The translations under genes were made by a program, and so were the position numbers. The notes beneath the pieces are model-generated. The model saw only the letters and a program-made list of their open reading frames with translations, did not search any database and was not told the origin of the DNA. A stretch of DNA of 64,000 bases from Marinoscillum sp040222955. GTDB lineage: Bacteria; Bacteroidota; Bacteroidia; Cytophagales; Cyclobacteriaceae. The stretch spans positions 62,001 through 126,000 of the forward strand of contig NZ_JAVKCA010000018.1 of assembly GCF_040222955.1 (NCBI RefSeq), given 5' to 3'. Of the stretch, positions 35,303 to 46,000 are shown in pieces. The stretch's first letter is position 1. Each line of letters starts with the position of its first letter.

Positions 35303-36765
35303 TATGCTATAACCTCCCCGAATAGTGTGGCTGCAGTGCAGTCAAACACCTTCACCTGAACGTATTCGCCCTTCTTGGCTCCGTTATTTTTGAAAATCAC
35401 GACTTTATTGGCGGTATTTCTGCCTTGAAGATCTTCATTGGACCTTTTGCTAAACCCTTCAACCAGAATGGTGAATGTTTTCCCGATATCCCGCTGATTT
35501 CTCGTCAGAGAGAGTGCACGCTGAGTGTCAATGACTTCCTGAAGTCTTCTCTTCTTGACTTCCAATGGGATGTCATCCTCGTATTTTTTGGCCGCCAGTG
35601 TCCCCGGTCGCTCAGAGTAGAAAAACATGTATGAGAAATCATACTGCACGTATTCCATGAGCGAAAGTGAGTCTTGGTGCTCAGCCTCCGTTTCGGTGCA
35701 AAATCCGGTGATCATATCAGAGCTGATTCCACAATCTTCTCCAAGAATCTCACGAATGGCATCTACGCGATTGATGTACCACTCGCGATTATAGGTTCTG
35801 TTCATAAGTTCCAGTACCCGTGAGTTGCCGCTCTGAGCCGGTAAGTGAATGTACTTACAAATATTCTCTTGTCTCTTCATGGTATGAAGTACCTCATCCG
35901 TGATGTCCTTGGGGTGCGACGTAGAAAATCTCACCCTCAGGTCAGGATGTACTTGTGCCACCATTTCCAGCAAATTGGCAAAATTGACGATTTGATGTGG
36001 CTCCTGTTTCTCCAGTCTTGCTTTGTTGTTTTCTTCCGGAGACCATTTATATGAGTCCACATTTTGACCGAGGAGGGTCACCTCTCGGTATCCTTTACTA
36101 AAAAGATCCTGCGCTTCGTTAATAATCGATTGTGGGTCTCTTGAGCGCTCGCGTCCTCTGGTGAAGGGGACTACACAAAAGGAACACATGTTGTCACATC
36201 CACGCATGATTGAGATAAAAGCAGTAACCCCATTGGAGTTGAGCCTTACGGGAGAAATATCTGCATAGGTTTCTTCTCGAGAAAGGAAGGTGTTTACTCC
36301 TTTTTGGCCTTCCTCGGCCTGCCTTACGAGATTAGGGAGATCTCTGTAAGCATCCGGCCCCACGACCAGGTCAACAATTTTCTCTTCTTCCAGCAGATTG
36401 CTTTTGAGACGCTCGGCCATACACCCCAGCACACCTATGGTGATTTCGGGCCGCTCCAACTTGATCTTGTTGAATTGTCTAAGTCTTTTCCTGATCGTTT
36501 GCTCCGCTTTTTCGCGAATGGAGCAGGTGTTCAGGAGGATCACATCGGCAGCTTCAAATGAAGCGGTGGTATCAAATCCCTCTTTTTGAAGTATGGATGT
36601 AACTATCTCGCTATCAGAAAAATTCATCTGACAGCCGTAACTTTCTATGTAAAGTTTTTTGGCAGCTTGATTGTTGCTTTCTTTTGAAACTTTTACCTCA
36701 CAGTGCTCTTCCTGCACATCATTTCTCTGGTCCAAAATCTCAAGGTCCTCTATCAACTGAGTCAT
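35302..36765 (-). CDS. miaB: tRNA-2-methylthio-N6-dimethylallyladenosine synthase
   Basis: 487 residues. Radical-SAM enzyme that methylthiolates i6A37 of tRNAs reading UNN codons. The N-terminal UPF0004 domain contains YIESYGCQMNFSDSE with the first auxiliary-cluster Cys, NTCSIREKA with the second, and GVLGCMAERLK with the third. The radical-SAM motif CDNMCSFC (CxxxCxxC) is at about residues 189-196. A C-terminal TRAM domain (FTILVEGFSKRSNEDLQGRN to YVQVKVFDCTAATLFG) completes the family architecture. The N-terminus has about 40 extra polar residues. It is the first gene of the run leading to secG. Confidence 0.96.
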   Translation of the reverse strand: MTQLIEDLEILDQRNDVQEEHCEVKVSKESNNQAAKKLYIESYGCQMNFSDSEIVTSILQKEGFDTTASFEAADVILLNTCSIREKAEQTIRKRLRQFNKIKLERPEITIGVLGCMAERLKSNLLEEEKIVDLVVGPDAYRDLPNLVRQAEEGQKGVNTFLSREETYADISPVRLNSNGVTAFISIMRGCDNMCSFCVVPFTRGRERSRDPQSIINEAQDLFSKGYREVTLLGQNVDSYKWSPEENNKARLEKQEPHQIVNFANLLEMVAQVHPDLRVRFSTSHPKDITDEVLHTMKRQENICKYIHLPAQSGNSRVLELMNRTYNREWYINRVDAIREILGEDCGISSDMITGFCTETEAEHQDSLSLMEYVQYDFSYMFFYSERPGTLAAKKYEDDIPLEVKKRRLQEVIDTQRALSLTRNQRDIGKTFTILVEGFSKRSNEDLQGRNTANKVVIFKNNGAKKGEYVQVKVFDCTAATLFGEVIA

Positions 36766-36846
36766 AGTGGGTCAATTATTTAAAGGGCAAAGATAAGTAG
36801 CAAACTTAAGACAATGACATCTTGTCAGTATTTCTGAAGCCGAAAT

Positions 36847-37584
36847 TTATCTTACCACTTCCAGATTCAGTCCCACGTTCACTGTGTTGTAAATGAACCG
36901 ATCCTTGGCTTTGTCTATCACACTGGCCTCATTACTGTAAGAGAGATTCCAATCTGTCCGATCGATATTGAATTTGGCCACCGCCCGGATATATTCTGGC
37001 TTGAAGCTTATTTCAGCCGGGAAGGTGATACTTTTTGTGGTGCCCCGGAGGGTCAGATTTCCGGTGATCATATGTGAGGGATTGGCCACCATGAATGAGC
37101 TCAGAGTGGCAGGTGTGTACTCAGATTCGAATTCTTTGGCATCCTCTGGCAATGCGGTTGAGTCAAATGGGGTTACCTCCACGATCTCAAAGGAAGCAGT
37201 CGGGAAGCTGTCAGCTTCAAAAAAATCTTCTGACATCAGGTGATCTTTGAGTTTCTTGCTTTTTTCAGCATCCTTCATGAGATCCATTACCTGTAGTCTT
37301 TGGATATCCATTTCGAATTTTCCGCCTACGATTTCACCAGTGAGTACAGCGAGCTGACCGGCATTGAAAGGAATGATCCCGTTATGCTGACCTTTGGGTT
37401 TGCTCCCGATCCACGTGACCACAGAGGAAGCAGTATCAATATCCATCCAGGTGGCTTTTTCGGATATAGACAGAACGTCTTGTTCTGCGCCAGCCTCCAG
37501 GTTTTTCTCAGTAGGTGCGGTACACGAAGACATTAATGTCAGGGCAAATAAATAAATCATAAGTTTCATTGAAGAGGCATTCAT
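36847..37584 (-). CDS. YceI-family lipoprotein
   Basis: 245 residues. The N-terminus has a lipoprotein signal, hydrophobic LMIYLFALTLMSSC then TAPTEKN, with LMSSC as the lipobox. The mature part is a YceI-like lipocalin barrel that binds polyisoprenoid-type lipids in known members: ATWMDIDTASSVVTWIGSKPKGQHNG at the start, GKFEMDIQRLQVMD, FPTASFEIVEVTPF, MITGNLTLRGTTKSITFPAEISF and RTDWNLSYSNEA near the end. A start at an internal Met five codons later is also possible. It is transcribed alone, divergent from the gamma-carbonic-anhydrase-like gene, with 81 bp before miaB. Confidence 0.88.
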   Translation of the reverse strand: MNASSMKLMIYLFALTLMSSCTAPTEKNLEAGAEQDVLSISEKATWMDIDTASSVVTWIGSKPKGQHNGIIPFNAGQLAVLTGEIVGGKFEMDIQRLQVMDLMKDAEKSKKLKDHLMSEDFFEADSFPTASFEIVEVTPFDSTALPEDAKEFESEYTPATLSSFMVANPSHMITGNLTLRGTTKSITFPAEISFKPEYIRAVAKFNIDRTDWNLSYSNEASVIDKAKDRFIYNTVNVGLNLEVVR

Positions 37585-37662
37585 ATTCTTGATTTCATTT
37601 TTTGTTTTAAAACATTACCTTAACAGCCGACAAGTTAGGAAGTTTTAAAAAAGAGGTGGTTT

Positions 37663-38178
37663 ATGGCTTTGATAAAATCCGTGCGTGGGTATACCCCGGA
37701 GATTGGCAAGGAATGTTGGCTCGCTGAAAATGCGACCATTGTGGGTGAGGTGACCATGGGAGCCCAATGTACAGTCTGGTTCAATGCGGTCATTAGGGGA
37801 GATGTTAACTATATCAAAATTGGGGATCGTACCAATATTCAGGATAACGTAACAATTCATGGTACTTTTGAAAAGGCACCGACCAATATCGGGAGTGACG
37901 TATCCATTGGGCACAATGCCATCGTGCATGGATGTACTGTGCAGGATCAGGTGCTTATCGGTATGGGCGCGATGGTGATGGATGGAGCTGTGATTAAGAC
38001 AGGAGCCATCGTGGCAGCCGGAGCGGTGGTGTTGGAAGGAACAATTGTTGAAGAAAACAGTATATATGCCGGAGTACCTGCCAGAAAGGTGAAGGATGTG
38101 GAAGGTAAAAACAGGGAAATGCTTTTGCGCATTGCCGGTAATTATATCAAATATGCAAACTGGTTCAAAAATGAATAA
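37663..38178 (+). CDS. Gamma-carbonic-anhydrase-like hexapeptide-repeat protein
   Basis: 171 residues. A left-handed beta-helix built from hexapeptide repeats ([IV]G.x...). The region NATIVGEVTMGAQCTVWFNAVIRGDVNYIKIGDRTNIQDNVTIHG continues with VSIGHNAIVHGCTV and IGMGAMVMDGAVI. The three metal-ligand histidines of the YrdA/PaaY/gamma-CA group can be matched to NVTIHG, SIGHNA and AIVHGC. Family members are zinc enzymes or of unknown activity; carbonic anhydrase function is not proven. The stop overlaps the next gene's ATG by 8 bp, suggesting translational coupling with the DinB-family protein. Confidence 0.87.
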   Translation: MALIKSVRGYTPEIGKECWLAENATIVGEVTMGAQCTVWFNAVIRGDVNYIKIGDRTNIQDNVTIHGTFEKAPTNIGSDVSIGHNAIVHGCTVQDQVLIGMGAMVMDGAVIKTGAIVAAGAVVLEGTIVEENSIYAGVPARKVKDVEGKNREMLLRIAGNYIKYANWFKNE

Positions 38179-38692
38179 GATAGGTAAACCCAAACCTGAG
38201 GAATATGCTAATTTCTATCGAGGATATATAGAGTTGGTAGGAGAGAAAGATGTGATAGAATATCTGTCCAATCAGTCAGATTCGTTCTCCGGATATCTTG
38301 AAAAGATACCAAAAGAGAAAGTGGACTTTGCTTATGATGAAGGGAAGTGGACAGTGGCTCAGGTTTTAGGTCACATAATAGATGTGGAAAGAGTTATGTC
38401 TTACAGGATTCTTCGGTTTTCCAGGCAGGATAAGACACCTATTCCCGGCTTTGACCAAAATACTTATGTGGAAAATTCGTTTTTCGGAGCGCGTAGCATC
38501 AAATCCCTGAGTGCGGAGTTGCTGGGACTCAGGACAGCAAATATAGAATTGATCAAATCATTGACCGAAGAGCAGACAAAATACACTGGTCAATCCAATG
38601 AAGTGATTCTCTCGGTGAGAGCTTTGGTGTATATTCTCGGTGGGCATCTGGCCCATCATTGGAATATTCTCAAGGAGCGATATAAGGTGTAA
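38171..38692 (+). CDS. DinB-family protein
   Basis: 173 residues. A four-helix bundle of the DinB/YfiT group, which often act as metal-dependent thiol (bacillithiol-type) transferases. The metal-binding His pattern is visible: a first His in QVLGHIIDVERVMSYR and two late His in YILGGHLAHHWNILKERY. I chose the ATG at 38171; the frame opens 25 codons earlier, but those residues come from the overlapping gene and do not fit the family. It overlaps the preceding gene by 8 bp. Substrate and activity cannot be read here. Confidence 0.85.
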   Translation: MNKIGKPKPEEYANFYRGYIELVGEKDVIEYLSNQSDSFSGYLEKIPKEKVDFAYDEGKWTVAQVLGHIIDVERVMSYRILRFSRQDKTPIPGFDQNTYVENSFFGARSIKSLSAELLGLRTANIELIKSLTEEQTKYTGQSNEVILSVRALVYILGGHLAHHWNILKERYKV

Positions 38693-38727
38693 TCTTAAGT
38701 GGTGTTTAAAAATCAAATAGAAAATCT

Positions 38728-39078
38728 ATGAATTTTATTGTCCGATTACTTTTATCGGCCCTGGCCGTTATCATCGTTTCGTATTTACTTCCCGGTGTTT
38801 ACGTAGAGGGGTTTTTAGCAGCGGTTATATTGGCCCTTGTGCTGTCTCTACTCAATCTTACCATCAAGCCAATTCTCATTTTATTGACGATTCCCTTGAC
38901 AGTGTTCACGCTAGGGTTATTTCTGCTGGTGATCAATGCTTTAATTATTTTAATGGCCGATGCTATTATTCCGGGCTTTGAAGTAGCGGGCTTTTGGTGG
39001 GCACTGCTTTTTAGTCTATTGCTTTCATTGACCAATGCGCTGCTTACCGATATTAGTGGAACAAAAAGGAATAACTAA
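38728..39078 (+). CDS. 4-TM membrane protein, phage-holin superfamily IV (PF04020-like)
   Basis: 116 residues, almost wholly hydrophobic, with four predicted membrane segments. Typical features are SYLLPGVYVEGFLAAVILALVLSLLNLTIKPILILLTIPLTVFTLGLFLLVINALIILMADAIIPGFEV and a C-terminal helix WWALLFSLLLSLTNALL. Family members are widespread in bacteria without any prophage and the holin name is historical, so no lysis function is implied. It lies 35 bp after the DinB-family gene on the same strand and ends 7 bp from the convergent PorP/SprF gene. Confidence 0.88.
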   Translation: MNFIVRLLLSALAVIIVSYLLPGVYVEGFLAAVILALVLSLLNLTIKPILILLTIPLTVFTLGLFLLVINALIILMADAIIPGFEVAGFWWALLFSLLLSLTNALLTDISGTKRNN

Positions 39079-39085
39079 TCTTTCG

Positions 39086-40018
39086 CTAGAAATAAACCGG
39101 GCACTGGGGATCCTTCTTGTAATTCCTCAGTTTGATTCTGTAGTTCACCAAAATTTCATGTGACCCACTGGTTTCCGTGGTAATCTCACTGGTGGTGGCA
39201 TCGTAGGCATATCCTACACGGAAATTTTCATTAAGAATTAACTGACCGATGAAGGTGATATCGTTGGAGTTTCTGTAGCTAATTCCGGCATAGGCAATAT
39301 TGTCAAAAATAACCATTGCCGTGATGTCATAGGCAAACCTGTTTTGTTCTTGTCCTCTTAAAAGTATAGAAGGAGAAAGTTTGATTGATTCTGACAGGGG
39401 TAGGATCACCCCTCCGGTGGCATAATAATACCTGCTTTCTCTTGAGTCTGCGGCTACTGCGTCACTTTCATCTACTACCAGTGTTCTGTTTTCCAGGATA
39501 TAAGGAACAGAAAGTCCCACGTACATATGCGGATTTGCAAAATAAAGGCCAGTGCCAAAATTAGGAGTAAAACGGTTTACAGTACCGGAGAGTAGCTGAT
39601 CATCCTCATCAAAGACAGAGAGCTTGTTGAAATCAGAGGCTCGGCTGTCAAAGCCTCCCTGTAAGCCCATTGCTAAAATCCCGAAACTCATTTTTATTTT
39701 GTAGGCATAACTCCCATACACAGAGACACTTTCTGTAATACCTACCTGATCCCGGGTAGCTTGCAGCCCCACACCAATCCTGTTGGAATTAAAAGAGGAG
39801 TGGGCTGTGAGTGCCTGATAGACCGGAGCACCTTCCACGTTGATCCACTGCTCTCTGTGCACGGCAATAACTGAGAAAACATTGAGACTGCCCGCGTAAG
39901 CAGGGTTGATCAGAAGCCCGTTGAAAGGGTAAGTAGAGGTGAGGGCCCGCATCTGTGCGGATGCGATGACCCCACTCAATATGAACAAAATGCCTGCTAT
40001 GTATTTTTTCATGCTCAT
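39086..40018 (-). CDS. PorP/SprF-family type IX secretion membrane protein, probable partner of the giant adhesin
   Basis: 310 residues. Signal peptide (KKYIAGILFILSGVIASAQ), then the family start MRALTSTYPFNGLLINPAYAGSLNVFSVIAVHREQWINVEGAPVYQALTAHSSFNSNRIGVG. This 'NPAYAG...HR.QW..v.GaP' signature marks PorP/SprF proteins, outer-membrane barrels needed to export or anchor T9SS substrates with type B (CHU_C) C-terminal domains. The C-terminus ends in barrel strands (FRVGYAYDATTSEI, HEILVNYRIKLRNY). It starts 9 bp after the giant adhesin gene on the same strand, matching the sprB-sprF order of F. johnsoniae. The start could also be the Met two codons in. Confidence 0.9.
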   Translation of the reverse strand: MSMKKYIAGILFILSGVIASAQMRALTSTYPFNGLLINPAYAGSLNVFSVIAVHREQWINVEGAPVYQALTAHSSFNSNRIGVGLQATRDQVGITESVSVYGSYAYKIKMSFGILAMGLQGGFDSRASDFNKLSVFDEDDQLLSGTVNRFTPNFGTGLYFANPHMYVGLSVPYILENRTLVVDESDAVAADSRESRYYYATGGVILPLSESIKLSPSILLRGQEQNRFAYDITAMVIFDNIAYAGISYRNSNDITFIGQLILNENFRVGYAYDATTSEITTETSGSHEILVNYRIKLRNYKKDPQCPVYF

Positions 40019-40027
40019 GGTTGTAAA

Positions 40028-43000
40028 TTAACGAACTAACTCCAAATATCCATTCACCACTTCAGTTCCATCGCCTTTATCAATGAAGTAGAAGTAGGTT
40101 CCCACTGGCAGTTTCAATGCGTTTCTGCCCACGTTACTTGTACCATCAAATCTCCTGTCTATGTTGTTGTATCCCTTGGTTTCGTAGACCAATGAACCAT
40201 CCCTGTTGTAAATACTTACCCGGTTATTAGGGAAGTAGTCAATACAATCAATGATCATAAAGTCATTCTTTCCATCACCATTGGATGAGATACCGTTGTA
40301 AATTTTCAGAGCAGCGGTAATCTCAAATTCACGTGTATAGTCACATCCATTATCAGACCTGAACCAAACACTCCAGAGTCCGGGCTCAGCTCCGATCAGT
40401 TTCACATCGCTTGAGACCGAAATACCATCAGGGTTAATCCAGGAGATGGTATCGATCTCATGGAATACCTCGAAATAGATGTCGGCAGTTCCGTTGAACT
40501 GATTGGCTGCACCATCTTCTGTTCTCAGACAAATGGATCCTGTTGTGAACACCTCAAATTCAGGAGCTTCAATTCCATTCAGGATTTCCACGGGAACTCT
40601 TGCAGATACACACCCGGTAGAGATTTTGATGGCTTCTACCAGATAGGTTGTTGTATCCAAGGTAGACACATCACTGCCTGTGAATACCGGAGTACTGAGG
40701 TTACCCTGTTCGTACCAGTTGAAGGTATAGCCTTCAGTGTTTCCATTCACCCTGGCCAATGCACGTCCATCAGGGAGGATGCAGTTGGTTCGGTCAGATA
40801 TCTTCACCACAGTAGGAAGACCAACTGTTTCTGTTGCATCCATGATGTTGAACTGCTGATACCCTATACATCCGGTGATTTTGTCAATGGCCACCGTGGT
40901 AAATACTCCAATATTCAGTGAATCGACACTCTGCTTATTGCTGACAAATGGAGTGAATCCGGTGGTATCAGAGATTGCCCCTTCATACCAGTGGAAAGTG
41001 TACCTGAATAATTCACCTTCTGTGAAACCTATGGTTGCTCTGCCATTTGGCAAAGTAGGGTAGCAGATGGTGACATCATTGATCACGTCTACTCTAAACT
41101 CCGGAGTATCTCGGAGGTCTTTGACAGTCACGGCTTGAGGCACAGAGGTACAGAAAGCGTCAGTTCCATCTACCACATAGATGGTGTAAGTGCCGGCCTC
41201 AAGTCCTGAGTACACCGTTCCAATCCAGTCAGCTTGTGTAGGATCAGGAGTACCAGCGGTTTGATCACCAATGAACCAATAGAACTGATAATCAGATGCT
41301 GATTTACCATCAGGGATGTTATTCACCTTGGCTGCCAGCCTACCATCAGGATTCACACAGTTTGAATTACCCTCAGAAGTAACTGATAGTTTCAACGGAT
41401 CCGGGTAGTCATCAATCATCACGTAGTTTTCAGAGACCGAACATCCTGTCGCCAACTCTGTGATAGTTACAGTGTAAGTATCTGCTGTTAAGCTATCGGC
41501 CGTCGCATTGTTAGCTTCTACCACCACACCGGAAGAGTTGGTCCACTCAAAGGTGTATAGCGTGTTATCCTGAGAGCCATTTGCACTTACAGTAAGTGAT
41601 CCGTTTGGATTGTCAGGGTCACAATTGGTTTGAAGAGAGAAATCTTCAAGCGTAATACCTGGTCTTGTAGTTTTATCAGTAATGTCAATCTGATAGATAC
41701 CTGTACTACATCCGGTAATATTACTCATGGCTATCACATAATATTCATCGGGCACCACATCAAATCCGGTATCATTGAATGAAAGGATAGGACTAGGGCC
41801 ACTGTAGATCAGCGAATCATTTGGATTCCCAAGTGTAGGATCACCATTATAGAAATAGTAAGTATAGTCCGTCAGGTTGCCAATATTGATCATCGTCACT
41901 TCAAAGAATGCATTGGAAGGTGAGCATGCGGTCATGCTTACAGAGTCTATGGCCACAATCCTTAGTTCCTCAGGTACGTTTGTTAGTGTGAAGTACGCAT
42001 TGGAAAGACAACCAACATTTACGTTCATAACTTCTACTTCGAATTTACCCTGGTACTGTCCGCTGAGTGTGTCATTGGATGACAAGCTTCCGGTAATTCT
42101 GGCATTAGTTCCAGGGTCCACTTCATACCAGTTAAAAGTATAAGAAGAATCAATGTGAATCGGATCGTTGGCCTTATCAGGTATCGCCAAAAGCATGCCG
42201 TTTGGAGTAGTACCTGTTTCTGAGCAGGTAGAGTCAGCTTCTACCTGAATGATTTGAATCTCAGGGTAGAAAGGATTGTCCTCGATTACAAACTGTACTT
42301 TTTCAGAATCGCAATTCGAATCATTTTTCCTTATGGCGGCAAAGTAAGTACCTGCACCTAAGCTATCAAGTTTCATCGCAGTGGCTGGATTACCATCGGC
42401 AATTGGCGTCACTCCATCTGATGCAAACAATAGCAGCGTGTAATCACTTACCATAGTTAATGAATCTGCGCTGCTACCCATGCTGAGGTCAGTTCCCTGA
42501 TACCTTATCTGCGTAATGACGAAAGAACCATTTCCAACTGTGAAACAAGTCAGGTTTTTGTTCACTTCATAAGAAATGATGATCGGGTAATCGGGATCAT
42601 TTTGCACTTCTATGGTTTGCGTAGACACACATCCTGTGTTATTGTTAGTGATTTCTACAGTATAGAAATCATCCGGTAGGTTCTGAACGAGTTCAGTACT
42701 ATCGGACTCTCCAAGAACTGCACTCACTTCGTTGCCGGCGCTCGCTGAAGTGCCCACGTACCACTGATAGTCATAGTTTCCTGCAGAAGGAGCAATTCCA
42801 TCAATTTGTCTTATCTCGATCAGTCCCTGAGCAATGCCGCCACCATCACAGTTGGCATTAGGGATCATCACCAAAGAGTCAATTTCAGGAAGTCTGCTTC
42901 TATCCAGAATGATCAGGTCAATAGACCCGTTGGAGCAGCCTGTCACTCTATGAGTGGCCAGGAACGTAATGGTGTCAGGCAACAGGTTTGAAAGGCTGAT

Positions 43001-46000
43001 GGAAGCCGGAGCATTCAATACCTGAGAGACCCCAGCCTGACCTATACTTGAAGTAATTGTCCAGTCATAATCAGCAACCAGTCCTGCAGCGCCCTGATAG
43101 GTGATGTCGTTATCATCTATAGTAACTGCACCATTTCCAGCACCACAAAGCGTATTGTGAGTGACTTGAGCATCTGGAATATTGATGGTAGGGAAGCTTA
43201 GGTTATCAAGTACCTCATAGGTGAAGTTGACAGAACAACCTCCAACACCGTCAGTAATCACTGCGGTATAGTTTCCTGCGGAGAGGCCACTCAGGGTAAA
43301 GGTGTTAGCTGATGAAGACGCGGTTCCTTCTGCTGGGGTTACAGCAGGAGAGGTAGGCAAGCTTCCATTTCTCCAGTCCACAGTATATGCATTGGCCACC
43401 CCACCGGTTTCTAGGGTGATTTCTATAGAACCAACACCAGTAGAAGTACAGCTGGTATTGGGCTCAATGGTAGTCACAGAAGCTTCAGGGTAAGCTATGT
43501 TTTCCTGCACCTGGAATGGGAAGCTGTTGGACTCACAGTCGTAAAGCTGATGTGTTGCACTGATGAAGTAATTACCTTCACTCAGTCCTTGCAGATCGGC
43601 ATCAGTGGTCACAGCCGTTATCAGCTGTTGGTTCGAATTTAGCAACTGTAGATCATAGGTACCGATCAGGTTGGCAACTCCTCCATCCACGGCTTCTCCA
43701 GAGACTGAAATAGGGCCATCCTGAGTAGTCAATGTAATACTGTTGATTACTACTTCACCATTCGCAGTACAGTTCGTCTGACTACTTGGTGTCAAGGTCA
43801 TACTGATGGCAAATGTGGAGTCTTGCAAAACGGATTTAGCAATTACATTATTACAGTTGGCATTAGGGTTGGTTGTGTCAGTCACCCTTGCAAAATACCT
43901 GGCCGTTGCCAACCCACTAATAGTAGATGTAGGCGGGGTAGTGCCGGAAATGGTAATGGAAGGAGTGAAGCCAGCTCCAGATGGAACTCCATCGGTCAAT
44001 AGTACCGCACTTCCAGGGTTAGAAACTGTACCCAGGTACCAGTCTATGGTATAATTGGCATCCATATCAGCTCCGGTAATTGAAAGCGTCAACTGTCCGT
44101 CAGCATTGGCCACATCGCAGGAAGAGTTCAATCGATCCAGCGCTATACTCAAACTAGGCTGCTCGGTATCATAATCTATGATTACACTTCTTAGTGGCGT
44201 GGTACAACCTGTTACAGCATCATTGGCTGACACGAAGTAGGTTCCAGGTGACAGATCCGCTGAAGTACTTGCCCCTGTAAATGTGGATGCACTTGGAGTG
44301 ACTCCATCACTTTCGAATAAGGTGAAGGTGTAACCTGCTGTTCCAACTAAAGCTCCATTCAAGGTCACGTTATTGACAACTACTTGTCCATTGTGTGGAC
44401 TACAATCGGTAATAGGAATACCCACAATTTGATTCGCGGCGATTTTAATCACATCAGGGTTATCTTCAACCTCCACTACAATCATGTCTGTACATCCTGT
44501 TCCTTCTGATGCGGTAGCCTGAGCTGTTACCACGATGGTGTAGAATCCAGCGTTCAGGTTGGTAGCTGAGAAATTGCCCACTCCACTGAGATCAGCCCTG
44601 AATGTGCCCGCAGTACCAGTTCCTTCATACCAGCTAAAGTCATAATCTGCTTCATCAGTATCAGGTGCCAGGATGGCCAGTGTGACTGAAGCATTCCCAC
44701 CGGTACAGTATGTATCCTCAGTCACCACAGGAGTATCGAACGTAGGTTCGATGCCATCCTGCCCAACAGTGACGTTAACAACCTGCGAGCGGCAGAGATC
44801 GTCCACCAGGTTCTCTACATAAACGGTGTAGGTACCGGGTAACACATTCGATACACTGTCATTCGCTGAATTCACAGTGAATTGATTCGCTCCAGCATTA
44901 AGTCCGGCCCAGGTAAAGGCATAATCCCCTCCACTTACACTTAGGTCAACAGCGATTCCGTCCTTGAAGATTCTCGCCAGTTTGATAGTTCCATTTGCAT
45001 TGTTATTATCACAATTGGTGTCATCAGTGGTGATAATATCGGCAAGTTTGATCTGGTAGACCGGATTGTCTTCCTTGAGTGTGTAAGATGCTGAAGACTT
45101 ACATCCGTTATACGGATCGTTGGCATCATAAGCCACGACAGTGTATTGCCCTGAAGGTAGTCCAGTTACCAGAGAAGAGTCCGCTTTTGTGGCGACATCC
45201 ACATCGACGGTACCACCAAGAGAAGATACCCTTGTACCCGTAGCCACAGTAGTGTCTGTTCCTACCCACCATTCGAAGATGTATTCAGCGGTATTTACCG
45301 CACCCACCCCTGTGATTCTTACTTCGAGTTCACCATCTCCGGTATCGGCAGTAGGGTCACAGAAGGTATCGTCAGATAGAGTAACCAGCTCGATGAGCGG
45401 ATTCTCAGTATCATCAGCAATGGTTACAGAGACTGTGGCTGAAGAACAGGCATTACCATTCAGTGAAGTGTTGGTAACGAATACGGTATAGGTACCCGCA
45501 CCGACCGTACCAATACTATCTCCCACGGCATTGACGGTTTCCAGTGTACCATCCCCGGCGGTGGTGTTACCAGACCAGGTGAAGGTATAATCGGCTCCAT
45601 TGGTGGCCAGATCCACAGCGACTCCATCGACATAGATTTCTCTGATGGCAATGTATCCGTTGGTAGTTCCTGTACAGTTGTCATTGTCTTTGGTGACAAT
45701 ATCGGCGAGTTTGATCTGATAGACCGGATTGTCTTCCTTGAGCGTGTAAGTAGCGACAGACTTACATCCATTGTACGGATCGTTGGCATCGTAAGCCACG
45801 ACAGTGTACTGCCCAGAAGGTAGTCCTTCGATGGCTGAAGAGTCAGCGGTGGTCACATCGATGGTTCCCCCGAAGTTGGCAGCGTTTGTAATCTCCATAG
45901 CGGCGATGGTCGTATCTGTACCTGCCCACCATCTGAATAAGTATTCCGTCACATCGACACCAGGAGTTCCTGTGATTTTCACTTCGAGTTCACCATCTCC

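Noticed and set aside
38728..39078. Holin-family gene as a sign of a prophage
   Set aside because: This 4-TM family is common on chromosomes without phage genes; no endolysin, capsid, tail or integrase gene is near.
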